From assembly GCA_002751075.1 (NCBI GenBank), contig NAOQ01000626.1:1-41076 (forward strand): DNA of 41,076 bases. Reading direction: 5' to 3'. A model generated the notes under the pieces. The model was not told the origin of the DNA. It did not search any database and was given only the letters and a program-made list of their open reading frames with translations. The DNA is from Ichthyophonus hoferi. Lineage: Eukaryota > Opisthokonta > Ichthyosporea > Ichthyophonida > Ichthyophonidae. How positions within the stretch are numbered: the first letter of the stretch is position 1; every line of letters begins with the position of its first letter. Of the stretch, positions 1 to 11,641 are shown piece by piece. The position numbers and the translations under genes were made by a program.

Positions 1-203
1 ATCTACTATACAATATACTATACTATATACTATCCTATATATATTTGTATGCTATAATAGGAAATACTAGATAAATAACTAATTATAATTGATATTGAGG
101 TTGGACATATGATATAAGTTAATGGCCATATAGTAGTAATTATATTAACTAATAGTAATTGTTTTATAAATAGATAATTAATTATGATTGGTCTAGAACC
201 TAG

Positions 204-2774
204 GTATGGACGAGTATGTACAGGGGGTTAGAACGGTTTATGAGGAACATAAGGATGATAAATCGGTAAGTGTACATAGATTACCTATTATATCCAATCA
301 AATTACCGATCTCTCGGTACATATACTGTCCCCTATTGGTTTGTTGTAGATTGCATATTTTATTTAACCAAAGCACTAATCTCTCTATACATATATTATA
401 TTACCCCCTATGGTTTTATTTTTGATATGGCTCCTATAATATCAATCATTTTCTTGATCTAGATCTACACATGTCAATCTCTTGTTTAATTGGTTCATTC
501 TCTTAATCATTGTAATGCATTATATACATCTTGGATATACCCTACTCTGTTTTACCTTAGAACAACCTATCGGATTCATCTATTTGTATATAACTTTCTA
601 ATCTTGTTGGTTCTATCTCTTAATCGTTATATCCTCTGTCGCCTCTTCTTTCTAATTATATATTTTATGCTATAGAATAGGATGATATAGTATAGTATAG
701 GAATATAATACAATATAGTAATATAGTATGGTATGGTATGGTATAATATAGTAATATAATAAAGTATAGTAATATATTATTGTAATAAATAATTATATTC
801 TACCAATGCAATTCTTATTATTCTCTCTCTTACTATTCGATTTTTTTTTTAACTTTATTTTAATTTGTTGTAATGTAATCTAATGTATTCATCCTATTTG
901 CTAAGTTCTTCTAATCCGTCTTTGCCGTTCTTTATCCTTTTTCTCTTGCCGTTGCCTATTTTTTTGTTCTTCCACTAACATTTAGTGCACCAATCACAGA
1001 AAAGAGTTAAAATTAACACTAAACTGGAGAGGAGTGGTATACCTCAAGAAGAATTACTAGCACAGCAAAGGGCACTATTTTCACAGGTTAGTAATATAAT
1101 ATAATATAATATAGCATAGTATAGTCTAATATAGTATAGTTTAGTCTAATACAGTATAGAATAGTATAAGCATAGTATAAATATAGTATAGTATAGTCTA
1201 ATACAGTATAGAATAGTATAAGCATAGTATAAATATAGTATAGTCGAGTATAGTCTAATATAGTGTAGTATAAATATAGTACAGTATAGTATAGTCTAAT
1301 ATAGTATAGTATAGTATAATCTATTATAGTATAGTATATAATTTAGTATAGCATAGTCTAATATATTATAGTATATAATATAATATAATATAGTATTATA
1401 GGGTAATGTAGTATAGTCTAATATAGTCTAATATATAGTGAATTATAGTGTAATACAGTATACCATACTATAATATAATATAATATAATATGGTATAGCG
1501 TAGTATAATGTAACATAGTATGACACCCGATAATGGAATACAATGTAGTGTATATATTTTTATACTATCCAACTTGGGATATACTAAATAGAAGTAGTTA
1601 ATTGATAATAATTAGGAGTTAATTAACATGATTTAAAAGGGGAAAATATTATAAAGTACTAAAGGAATATATGGTTATGTAAGGTTTGTATATTATGGTG
1701 TGCATGTGTTATGTGTTGCATGCTATATAGTTTAGTGTGTTTATAGTGTATATCTACTATTAGTATCCTATAGTAACCTATAGTTTTCCAGGCGAGACAA
1801 CGAACCAATACCTTTCACACCCCTCCCCCTGACCTAACCGGCATGGTAAGTATATATGTGTATGTGTACATATGTATATATGTATATGTTTGCGTATGTA
1901 TGTTTGTATATGTATGTGTGTGTATGTGTGTATATATGTATATGCATGTGTGCATTTGTATATATTTATATATGTTATGCTATGATATTTTTTAAAAAGA
2001 CAATATACTATAATCAATAGTAACTCATAGAAGATATAAGAGGGTCTAATGGAGTGAAATGAATTTTCACAGCATGAAATGAGAGAATTATATGTGGAAG
2101 ATAGACAATAGGCTTATATTTACAATATCATATTATGTGCATGTATGTACACTTTATGGGTTAAATGCTTGGGTGGGTGGGTAGGATTTTGTATAGTATT
2201 ATTATGTTGCATTTTATGATATTGAATATAGTTGGTTTGTTAAAATATTAATACTAAATTGTAGTCGGTCTATTAAAATCTTTAAATTAAGTATACGTAC
2301 GTATTGAGCCAATAAGAGAACTGCTGTATTAAAGAATAAGATATGGCTAGATACTAAAAGGATGGCTGATATAAAGCAACCATATAATTGATGTTAAGAT
2401 TTAAAATGGCAATATAATTGGCTTTTTTTATAATAACTAACTAACCGGGTAGGGGGCACCTGTTGTTTTTTATGGCTGATTAAGAGCCAATTATGATGTA
2501 ATATCTAACATCTCTACCTCCACTCACCAATTATATCATTATTACCACTCTGATCACACTTACATTGATCGCTATTGGTTAACTCCTTTTATGTGTATCT
2601 ATATAATCTATAAATACACTATAGCAGGCGCCAATGGAAGCAGGCCCCCTTGCAGATCTCAACCCATTATCCAATCAACCACCTCGTCCTGTAGCTTTTG
2701 TCCCCCCTCCACCTATGAGTGCACCTGCCCCAACCCTACGCCATAATGACGACGATGATGATTATGATGCTTAA
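204..2774 (+). CDS. 3' part of an unrecognised gene with proline-rich and acidic C-terminus (four exons)
   Basis: Four exons read in one frame with GT-AG borders: 204-265, 1000-1086, 1792-1845 and 2628-2774 (TAA at 2772-2774). All three internal introns are phase 0; the first visible exon needs one base from an exon left of the window, so the gene is cut by the edge. The 115 visible residues start near MDEYVQGVRTVYEEHKDDKS, pass through a charged, helix-like stretch (KRVKINTKLE, IPQEELLAQQ), become proline-rich (PPRPVAFVPPPP) and end in an acidic tail, DDDDDYDA. A branch-point-like ctaac lies about 20 bases before the exon at 1000, and donors at 266, 1846 and 1087 are good. I do not recognise the family. 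The acidic end recalls several nuclear proteins, but that is composition only. An upstream-exon search or RNA reads would settle it. I am fairly sure it is a gene and unsure of function. Confidence 0.62.
677..775. repeat. TATAG/TATGG-type simple repeat in intron
   Basis: Imperfect pentamer and hexamer iterations of tatag, tatgg and taata between the first two visible exons of the left-edge gene. Confidence 0.8.
1091..1530. repeat. Long imperfect TATAG/TAATA microsatellite
   Basis: About 440 bases built of tatag, taata and tctaa units, including a duplicated block with tacagtatagaatagtat near 1150 and 1200. It starts a few bases after the donor at 1087 and fills most of that intron. Confidence 0.85.
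1847..1975. repeat. (TATG/TGTA)n simple repeat directly after a splice donor
   Basis: Alternating tatg, tgta and tgtg units follow the donor at 1846. Low-complexity reverse-strand reading frames here, rich in H, I, Y and T, are products of the repeat. Confidence 0.8.
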
Positions 2775-2870
2775 TATAACTATAGCTTTAGACTATATAT
2801 ATATATAGTAGATGTAGGTTTAGTATGAGTTTATAATGTGGTAATAGGTCTATTATAATATTATAAGTTA

Positions 2871-2876
2871 AATAAA
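2871..2876 (+). terminator. Poly(A) signal AATAAA of the left-edge gene
   Basis: A canonical AATAAA lies 97 bases after the stop codon at 2774, the normal place for a 3' end signal of this gene. Confidence 0.45.
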
Positions 2877-4674
2877 GTTTGGATTGGTATATCCAATGTA
2901 AGGGAATACTGTTATGGTACGCTATAAGGTATATATATATATGTGCCAATATTACTTTAAACATAGTTGTGGCTATGCTATTATAATAGATCCAACAGAC
3001 CAAATTATGGAAATTAATAATTGGGAGTAGCTAGGAGTTAATGTTTATTTCAGCCTGTATTCTAACTAACATAGTATATCTAATTGCATTTGTTGTATGT
3101 AACAATAATCAAAAATATTGCTCTATTACCTACATAACTATTATTATATCCAATCAGTAGGTCAGTATATGTTAGGCGCCAATGTCGATTGTGAACGCAT
3201 TGCGTATGTTGTTCTCCTTCCACTTGTGTTAAACGGCGGTTATCGATTGTAGGCAATGAATCAAAATAAAAGTAAAAGATTTTATTTAGTCTCACCGCAA
3301 AATTACCATTGTCTATCCAATGGTATAAGAAAAATCTTTGTCCTCATCAGATTTAATATACTGTAAATGGACTAATTTTCAATTTTCATCCTGGCATTAT
3401 TCATTTAAGTTATTATAGCTAGTAACAGTTTTGGCCTATGCTATTTATAGTTATATTGGACAAGAGCCCATAGAGATTATCCTAATAGAAATATATATAA
3501 TAGTACGTTCGATTTGATATTAAATAGTGATTGATTAAATAATGAATTACTTATTAGTGAAAACGCTTTGAAGGTGTCTTGGACAGTGGGTTTTGATCGA
3601 GAAAATCCATAAATTATAGTTGTGTTAAATAGAAGTTGTTATCTAATTGGCTCTAAATGCATTTAACCTTTATATAGTAATTCGTGTTTCTTAAATTAAG
3701 CTAAATATTGCATGTTAGTGAAGTAATACGTATTTATATTCAAATTTGCCTACATGTAATAAAATAGTGGTGAGATTGCAATGTAAATTATCTGTGACTA
3801 TAAGATTGCAACAAAACTATGTTCATATTGACACTAGATATATAGTAGTAGCTACATATCGGACACTGGAAACTGTAAATGAACAATATATTTCCCAATG
3901 TTAGGCAAAGTTAAACAAAAAATATATAGGCCAGGTAAAGGAATCTTAATGAAAGTAGTCTAATAAATGATAGGTATACACTAAACGATATGGTATTATA
4001 TTATATTATTATATTATATCACGTTATATTATATAATAGCCTAAGGATACTAGTAATAGATCATTAACAACTCTATAAGAAACTAATTACGGGTCAACTA
4101 ATAATCATTTCAAATTTTGTTCAAATCCATCCTTCTAATCTTATTACATAATTTTGAGGGGAAAGAAGGCCATTAAATACTATCAAGTCAATATTGATCA
4201 GGTTAAAATAAAAAATAAGCTTTTTATACTATAAAATAAATAAATAACTTCTTTTATGAGCTTTTTTTTGTTGAAACCCAGCATATTTTTTCACCGAGTT
4301 TTTGTCGATATTATTACCTAATTGTGACAATTTTTATATAAAGGTAATTTGGCTTGAGTTAGAATAAAGAATATTTAATTAATTTATGGTTTAGAACTTG
4401 ATACGAGGTTCTTGGAGAGCATAGAAATCGTCAATCATTTTTGTAGGCTTTGCAAGACATCTTGGCTACAAAAATAGATGGCTTTAAGCCTAACTAGGGA
4501 TTGAAGCATGGTCGAATATATGTGAAAAGTTGATATAATGATGGTCAAATGAAGCAGGGTTTAACTTTTTGCCATCTTGTTCTTTTTGTTTCTATTATGT
4601 TTGACTTTCTAATATCTTTCCCCTGCTAACAATGCACTGTAATCAATAGAACTTAAGCAATATTTATTATTCTC
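2877..4674. other. Intergenic stretch without recognisable gene
   Basis: AT-rich sequence with no convincing exon on either strand. A block at 3170-3270 is locally less AT-rich and has short open frames on both strands, but I see no splice-compatible context or family match. Confidence 0.5.
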
Positions 4675-5090
4675 TGTTGAAAGATGAATATTTTATCGGT
4701 TTATGTATTTCTTTATATAGCTATAAGAATTTAGTATTATTAGCCATTACTCTTGCATATGTAGCCTGGGAAAATAGTTAGTGCAATCGATTAGTGTTAA
4801 ACGACAATCCAAGGTTATTTATCAAAATTAAACCAGCCAATAGTAGAGATCCTGCAACTATACAATAAGCCATTTCAGATTATATGTTTTGCGTCCAGAG
4901 AATATATTGCTTAGGCATCCGGACTAAGACAACTTTTTCTAACTTGTTTAATAATGAAAAATATGTATTAATATATCTGTACTCCGTGTATGCAAAGAAA
5001 CGCGTTTAAACCCCACTTAATTCGGTATTATCTCTCCTAAACAAATATAGGTCACAGGCATACTGCTGTCCCGACTTATTATTCCCAACA
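4675..5090 (+). repeat. 5' LTR of the TRIM-like element
   Basis: About 416 bases, TG...CA, paired with the copy at 5636-6061. Shared landmarks include tatttctttatatagct, the block around aaaatagtt.gt.caatc, atatctgtactcc and ttaattcggtat. Confidence 0.82.
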
Positions 5091-5101
5091 TGGTAGCAGA
5101 G
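5091..5101 (+). other. Primer-binding site, initiator tRNA-Met type
   Basis: TGGTAGCAGAG directly abuts the 5' LTR and is complementary to the 3' end (CTCTGCTACCA) of animal initiator tRNA-Met. Confidence 0.75.
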
Positions 5102-5328
5102 AAAGCTTAAGTAGTTCATCATAGTCACAAAACCTTGTAATTCCATTAATTCAACAATCTATAAATGCCGAAAACACTTCATCCCAACCCTAAAAAAATC
5201 CCTCCGATTTCTATGTGTGGAAAATCAATTGTATCGCATCTACATATGATTCAAATATATAGTTTAACTATCGACATTTCGAGCTTCAAAGTCACATCAA
5301 ATTGATTTAAAAAACCACCGGTGCCAGA

Positions 5329-5422
5329 CGCTAGAGCCTGCAAGAGAGCCAGAGCTAGAGCCAAAGTCAGATCCAGAGCCGGAGCCAGATCCAGATCCAG
5401 AGCCAGAGCCAGAGCCAAAGCA
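5329..5422. repeat. (GCCAGA)n hexamer repeat inside the LTR element
   Basis: Repeating gccaga, gccaaa and tccaga units in the internal region of the element. The high GC and the alternating LALALA or RARARA reading frames come from the repeat, not from a protein. Confidence 0.85.
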
Positions 5423-5635
5423 AGCTGAAACATTTAACATACAGTTTAGTCAACTCTCTTTCTTTTTTTGCATTTTGGGTGCTATGCCATTGTCACTTCT
5501 GAATGTCATCAGAAATTAGTTGGTTCAATTAGTAAGTCACAAGCCTACAAATAAGTAGTTATCATATTCTTTTCATATTCCTTTTTCATGGTTTTTATGC
5601 CCTAGGTGAAATAATCTGCCTAGGCCAATGGGGAG

Positions 5636-6061
5636 TGTTAAAACAGGGTTCCTTGAATAATTTACGTATTTCTTTATATAGCTCTAATCATTTGATATTA
5701 TTAGTAATTCTTATTGCATATGTAGCCCAGGAAAATAGTTTGTACAATCTATTGGTGTTAAACAACCAATAATCCAAGGTTATTTATAAAAAGCAAATCA
5801 GCCAATGGTAGAGATTCGGTAATATAACGTTTTGGGTCCAGGGAGCACATTGCTGTTTTGGGTCCAGGGAGCACATTGCTTAAGCATCTTGCCTAAGACA
5901 ATCCTGCTAACCTGTTTATTAATAAAATATATATTTTAGCATATCTGTACTCCATGTATGCAAAAAGACATGTTAAAACGTCTCTTAATTCGGTATTTTA
6001 TCTCCTTCTAAGCAAATATAGGTTGTAAGAATGCTTTTGTCTGTAATTATTATTCTCAACA
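5636..6061 (+). repeat. 3' LTR of the TRIM-like element
   Basis: About 426 bases, preceded by the purine tract ggggag. A short tandem duplication of a segment containing ttttgggtccagggagcac is visible near 5830-5880. Confidence 0.8.
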
Positions 6062-6126
6062 GTCTCATTATAATTATTATTTTACAATAATACAACATAA
6101 TTAATTAATTAGTGCATGGTTATTGT

Positions 6127-6660
6127 TTAGTAATTTTTAGTAATTACTAGACTATATCTTGTGAGTATAAAAGATTCTGTCTGTAATGTGAATGACATGC
6201 GATTATGCAGTAACTGTATAAAGATACTATAGCAATCTGTGGTAGTACTACTGACTTGTCCACAGACTTCGGGGTCTCCAATTGTGTCTTCGATAGTAGT
6301 TATCGTTAACTGATTAGTGTTTATGATAGCTGCTTGATCGGATCTGTCTTGGATAGTTAGCTGTTGACCTAGAGGCTCATAACCTAATTCTCTAGGCAAT
6401 TGATTGTAGTAACTATTTTGATGTCCTAATACAGAAGAAATAAATGCTTTAAAACGTTTTAATTCAAACGTGGTAATGACACAACGAGATCGATCATTTA
6501 GCGGAACTATGTTGTCGTATATGTACACACTATTGTCACTATCTAAATGTAATAAATAATCTTCTGATTTCTGTAGAAGTGAGCGGTTTGCAAACTGTGT
6601 ATCGTTTACGAGTGGCAATGGTAAATTAGACATTACAATAACAATGTGTATGAAATTCAA
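6127..6660 (-). CDS. Hypothetical protein of an unrecognised multi-copy family (177 codons)
   Basis: Open frame of 177 codons on the minus strand, well above chance for this composition and with mixed amino-acid use. ATG at 6660 is the longest start; the ATG ten codons in (MSNLPLPLVND) is as likely. I recognise no domain, signal peptide or membrane segment. A diverged relative lies on the plus strand around 9.8-10.3 kb: both share stretches such as SYYNQLPREL / NYYSQLSREW and GDPEVCGQV / GDSEACGQV, plus a preceding PLNDR / PLTDR block. Similarity in the protein frame suggests past selection on coding sequence. Two copies a few kilobases apart in a repeat-rich zone suggest a mobile-element or virus-like source or a lineage-specific gene family; I cannot tell which. 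A tandem repeat sits immediately upstream. Confidence 0.42.
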   Translation of the reverse strand: MNFIHIVIVMSNLPLPLVNDTQFANRSLLQKSEDYLLHLDSDNSVYIYDNIVPLNDRSRCVITTFELKRFKAFISSVLGHQNSYYNQLPRELGYEPLGQQLTIQDRSDQAAIINTNQLTITTIEDTIGDPEVCGQVSSTTTDCYSIFIQLLHNRMSFTLQTESFILTRYSLVITKNY

Positions 6661-6808
6661 AATATTCTAGTGTACGAATACGAGAACGTCGTATTTTCCG
6701 TAGCCGCTTATGTGTCAGCGGAACAAATGGAATTCAAAGATTTTTTTCTATGTACGGATACAAGAACGTTTTATTTTATCCGTGACCGTATATGTGTGAA
6801 CGGAACCC
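6653..6808. repeat. Two tandem copies of a ~78-bp unit upstream of the hypothetical ORF
   Basis: Units 6653-6730 and 6731-6808 both start gaattcaaa and share tgtacg.ata, agaacgt, ccgt, tatgtgt and cggaac. They lie directly before the ATG of the minus-strand ORF, so they would form its promoter or leader. Confidence 0.75.
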
Positions 6809-8964
6809 CCTTTATTGTTTAGTTTAGTTTTGTTTTATACGTCGTTTGTCGCTAGTGCTAGTAACTCGAGCTAACACCAAGACGCTAAGTTCAGTCGCTA
6901 AAACAAAGCCAATTATAAATATTCATATTAGTTAATCCAGCTTATGATAGGTCAAGGAGACCCACTAGAATTGTCTAATCTTTCTACGATACTTAAATAC
7001 TATTGGCTTATGACACCTTATTTAGATTGATGTAATAGTGTTCTTATGATGTATATTATGAAAAGAATCAGTCTACTTATTATTCGGGCCGAGATCGAAC
7101 CTACTTACTCACCAGTGGTTAGTAATCTTGTAACAGATACTTTATTTGCATTGCTATTTTCAGCTTGTAATGATCAGCTTCCGTTCAAGAATGATGGAAA
7201 AATAAGTATAACATAGGTTGAAATCAACAGCCTTCCCTACTTATGGACGTTTTCTCTAATGACAATAACTATATATTATTCATAAGATACCCTATATTAG
7301 GAAACCGCATTCTAGCATAGATACATATTACATCTATTCTATGTAATATAACTTGGTGCCCACCTTCTTTTAATCTGCACTCACTGTAAGCCCTGTCTGT
7401 CACTCTCCACTAGCTTAATATTTTCTCGTGGATCTATTTCATTCTTAGATGGGGGATAACCCAATGTCCAAGACAAAGGTTTTAGATTAGAGGAAAAGGT
7501 ACTCATGACAAAGATATCTGGTGTAGCCTGCACATATTCTTTTCAGTACAATGTTATAAGGTATGATCATTTTTGATTTAAAATTATGGGCTTAAGAAAT
7601 TTTAACAATTTGCTCCAGCAAACTATAACTTATTGATTGGCTTAGAGTTTAAATTACATGTTCTCGCGCAATTAAAAGGAATACAATATTAATATTGCAT
7701 TATGAAGTTTTAGGGTATACATTATAAAATTTACATGTCACCCCTAATAATATGAAAGCATTTCCCTCTCTTTCTTTAGTAGGACTACAAACAAGCTTCC
7801 ATATCATCCTATGGTCAAAATATTTGGGTTATACATGTTTTTCCATTTCTCTTCATCTCTTTTATGGAGGTATACTACGTTTCTCTTTTACAACCACTCT
7901 GCTCCTATAAAATTAAATAGAGTTTCAGAGGAAGATGGAATTTCTTTTGATCTCCAATAATCACTGTAATCGTTTGTATTGGTTTGTTCATAAGCCTTGC
8001 TTCTCCTGCCCTTTCCCCACGTCAATTGCATAGTTGCCTGGTATCAATATATCCCCCACTATAAGATGAAATGATTGTTAATGTTGCTAATGTTTAAAAT
8101 ATATTAGGGTTTTGCACTTTCATTTATAATTATATGTTTATAACATTAAAATCATAAAATAATAATAAATGCTTATAGTCTTAACTTATTACCACAAGGT
8201 AGTTCAACAATTATATATCTTGTCTACAATAAACTATTTTAACTTTTTGTTTTTTATGTATGCAGTCTTGTCATATAGGCTCGTGTCCGCATATATTGTG
8301 CATTTTATGTAAGTATTATCAGAACATGAGTGGATTAGAAATATTATACTACTTATAGAATGGGTCTAGTTAATTGGTAATAATGACCTTTACGTAAAGT
8401 TCATTAATTTAACAGTGCAATACTTACTGTATCTTCTTATCATGCTTAAATTTTTATTACAATTATATATATATTCATAATGAATTGTTTGAATTTTTTC
8501 GAAAGTATTTTCTTTTTCTTTTTATGCATGTTAAACAATAATAGATATTAGGAAACCAATCTAGTTTTAAGTTTAGTATTTTAAGTATTAGAGAATAGTA
8601 ACTGGTGCTCCATATGCATGGGCTTAACCCCATACTCGCATATAAGTATAACTCAAGTGAACACATATAGTAAGAGGTGATAATACTACAACATAAGCTA
8701 TGGTCCCATACTTAGCTTAGTTGTTGGAACTATATTAAGTAACTGTAGGCCAGTCACTTCAACCACTACTATATAACCAAATCCCTAGTTTGTATCAAGG
8801 ACCGAAAATTCCAAACACAAGTAAATGCTGCTTAAATGCATAGTGAGAGTATTCCCTTTTTATTATTAAGGTATAACTAGAAGCCAAATGTCAAGTTCTT
8901 CCAAAGACAGCATTTTACTTAGTGTAAATTATTAATTAGTCTTATCACCCGCATCTGGGTCATC
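6809..8964. other. Intergenic stretch; one doubtful tRNA-like patch
   Basis: No exon I can support. On the minus strand 7083-7125 contains a B-box-like GGTTCGATCTC after a possible anticodon arm, but no A box at the right distance, so I do not call a tRNA or SINE. Confidence 0.45.
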
Positions 8965-9153
8965 ATGAAAATTGATAAGAAAGTGAAAGTTATACATTTT
9001 TCTGACTCTACAAAATCTACCGTTTCCAGCACTAATCTACTCAACACGACTCCACCCCTGCTGGATATTGATATTGATTCTACCTCTAACGATGCATTTG
9101 AATCGGCAAACTCAGAAGATCTAACCCCCTTTGATCCACTTTATAACATACAG
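8965..9153 (+). CDS. Possible first exon of an unrecognised protein
   Basis: ATG at 8965 opens 63 codons ending ATACAG at 9153, followed by gtgcat, a usable but not strong donor. The peptide starts MKIDKKVKVIHFSDSTKS, is rich in S, T and D, and has a short acidic run (DIDIDS). The amino-acid mix is better than in random frames here, and phase at the donor would be 0. I could not find a convincing next exon: downstream coding-like pieces to 11.1 kb belong to a decayed family. It could be the start of that relic, or chance. Confidence 0.3.
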
Positions 9154-9641
9154 GTGCATCTGATTGGAGAGTTTTAAGTTTTTCTGTTAATTTCTGGTTT
9201 TTTTGTTTTTAGTATTTTATTATTATTATTATTCACGACCTAAGTTATCCTACTATCTTATGCTTAACTTGGACAACTACATCAGTGGATTTGGATGTAT
9301 AAATTGGGTATGGTGTAGTTATGTCAACCTTTGTTGTGGTTATGATGCTAACTATTTTGGTTGGTAGTCAACACTGATAAGCATAAGCGCATCAAAATGA
9401 AAACCGCATATCTTTTTTTAGTATCACTATTCATGTGTTGGCTCTATTATATCATATGTTGATATCTTCCAATATATATTTTACCGTGCCACAAGATCGT
9501 TAACTGTGAATGGTGCATAGTTTGCAAGCACATTATGCAATTACATAATGAGCCTTTCAATATAGATTATCGAGATAAGACATTCCTTGTGAGGGTCTCT
9601 GATATTTCATGAATTGTATTAGGGAATAAGAATATCTATAA

Positions 9642-10480
9642 TTGGTTTCATTTAAGTTATTAAACGAAGTTACTCAAAGATCAACACCCTCAATAAATCG
9701 AAGTATAAAATATGCGATAAAACTAAAATCAACAATAAAGGTCCCGCTCACATACGCGGTAATACAGGAAAAATATAAAGGAATTCGTAACATACAAAAC
9801 TTTGCATTTAATTATTTAACTAAACAATATCACAATATATATGTATGCAATAACCACATCGCTATTGTAAGGTCTAATCCACCGTTGGCACTCGCATACG
9901 ATAATCAGTGTTTAAATTTCTCGCTTGTCCAGAAGTCATAGAACTGCCTACTAGCATTATAAATAATGACAATAGTTATTATTTACATCGTAATGTAACG
10001 CCCCTTACTGATCGGTTTCTTTGTAGAATTTCCACATTAACACCTAAGCGCATCAAGACATCGATTCCCTTTAAATTGGAACAGAGATATAATTACTACA
10101 GCCAGTTATCTAGAGAGTGGGTATACTCGCCTTCTATATAAACTCTACCACAATTATACTACCGATGGCTCAGCAAAATTAACTACTATACGATATTCAA
10201 TGGAGATTCCGAAGCCTGTGGGCAAGTCATTAGAACTATAACAGATTCTTATATACCGCATATAGACCTCTAAACATTTTCCAATTGCATGTATCTGGTC
10301 ATTTGATAGCTATCATTCACACAAAGTTTACTACATATAACTGTATTCATATGATTACCTTGGAGAATATGTATAACTGGTGTAACAATATATTGGGCAG
10401 TGTTAAATATAACATAGGTTCCAATCATGATGATCTACTAATTACTATATTACCGTAGATACTAATAAACAGCCTAACTT
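9642..10480 (+). pseudogene. Decayed plus-strand copy of the unknown family seen at 6127-6660
   Basis: Coding-like stretches in several frames show protein-level similarity to the minus-strand ORF at 6127-6660 (shared blocks listed there), and coding-like text continues beyond it on both sides, so the original gene was longer than the other copy. It is broken, with several interruptions. Family unknown; a mobile or virus-like origin is possible, so I treat it as a fossil. Confidence 0.5.
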
Positions 10481-10619
10481 GGATAAGTGCAATCTAAGTT
10501 TCTGTGTGTGTAGTATATAGTATATAGAAATCAATTGTCCTTATGTGTTCAATGCAATAGTATACTAAGACTGCGAGACATAAGGTCTCTATATTGCTGT
10601 AATATATTATTCAATTACC

Positions 10620-11130
10620 AATACTCTGAAGGAGATGAGAGAGGTTTAGTAGGAGATAAACTATATTTAACCAAGCGTCTAGATAAGATTTTTTTTTAAA
10701 GAAGAAAATTATGAAAAATTATTTAACAATGAAATAGAATTTTTAGAACCTTTAGTACGTTACACTCTAATGAGCAGGATGTGGAAGATCTCTACAACCA
10801 AGAAATACAATTTCATGTAAGCATTTAATCATTACTTTTTAAGTGTCTATGTGCATGTTAAGATATGCGACCTGTCCTCCGTTCTCATTTACTATAGTTT
10901 GAAAACAAAAAAAGAATAAACACTCTAGTCTAGGTCGACCCATTTAGATGGTTAACTAATTGATATTGAATGGTGTGATATTAGAACAATATTATAATTA
11001 TTTAACAGGGAGAACCCAGGCAAGATCAACTAGATTTATGGCAATTAAACTCTTGTAGAAAGAGGCCTTTATAAATCTATGATAGCTGCGGTATGTGGTT
11101 ATATTGAAGAAGCATTTGCTCAATAAAAAC
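10620..11130 (+). pseudogene. Further coding-like relic downstream of the decayed copy
   Basis: Short stretches with protein-like composition (for example EGDERGLVGDKLYLTKRLDK near 10633-10692 and EPRQDQLDLWQLN near 11013-11051) suggest old coding sequence on the same strand as the preceding relic. No family recognised; broken. Confidence 0.25.
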
Positions 11131-11584
11131 CCATGGGTCTCTCCTCGTTACCAACATAGTATAACTCAGCTAAAATCAATAAAAAGCATTTTTTTTCTGT
11201 ATCTAGGGCGTAATATTTCAAGCTTAATTTTACCTAACATCAATATTTGTTAATGCGTCTACTTATGTACGTATGCATACACATTTATATAGAGAGGGAG
11301 GCATGAACATGAGAATATTGCAATCAGTGTATGTAGGTTTAAGAAGATATCTATATGGTTAAGATAGTTACGTGTCAAACGATCCGCCGGATCGGCAGCT
11401 GGATCTGAGTTCGCAATGAAAAGCCTCTCGATTGAGATGATCAACAGTCCAATAAAGGACCGTGATAATAGTTATTATAACCCTGATACAGGGTAGACAA
11501 AATCTAGATTGATTTGAGGTGAGCTAGCGTATGGAATCAGAATTATGCTAACGACTAGTCTAAAATAGCAATAAAGGAGCTGAT

Positions 11585-11641
11585 AGGGTTCGGATTGAAC
11601 ACTGGGATTGGCAAAGCTAAGTCATTAACCATAATGCCACA
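11585..11641 (-). mobile_element. tRNA-like head of a SINE-type repeat
   Basis: Read on the minus strand, GTGGCATTATGGTTAATGAC resembles a tRNA D-arm/A box and GTTCAATCC, about 30 bases on, resembles a B box. The spacing fits an internal Pol III promoter, but stems are imperfect and no acceptor stem pairs, so this is a tRNA-derived SINE or tRNA pseudogene, not a tRNA. Confidence 0.42.

Larger units (their letters stand above)
4675..6061 (+). mobile_element. Miniature (TRIM-like) LTR retrotransposon, fossil
   Basis: Two direct long terminal repeats, 4675-5090 and 5636-6061, start with TGTT and end in CAACA. The first is followed at once by TGGTAGCAGAG (5091-5101), which matches the primer-binding site expected for initiator tRNA-Met, and the second is preceded by a short purine tract ending at 5635. 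Flanks show a near-match 5-bp target duplication (ttctc / gtctc). The internal part is only about 545 bases and codes for nothing recognisable, so this is a non-autonomous element of the TRIM kind. The two LTRs differ at many positions (about a quarter by eye), so the insertion is old. Superfamily (Copia or Gypsy) cannot be told without coding parts. Related fragments lie near 13.9, 15.6, 17.3 and 32.4 kb. Confidence 0.82.

Noticed and set aside
1778-2017. 79-codon minus-strand frame rich in H, I, Y and T
   Set aside because: Produced by a tatg/tgta microsatellite; the only coding part here is the plus-strand exon 1792-1845.
3080-3295. 71-codon minus-strand frame over a less AT-rich block
   Set aside because: Both strands are open here and neither shows splice context or a family motif.
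4116-4130. B-box-like gttcaaatccatcc
   Set aside because: No A box upstream at tRNA spacing and no cloverleaf arms.
5251-5433. 60-codon frame of LALALA type
   Set aside because: A product of the (GCCAGA)n repeat inside the LTR element.
7083-7125. Minus-strand B-box-like ggttcgatctc
   Set aside because: No D-arm/A box at the right distance; too weak for a tRNA or SINE call.
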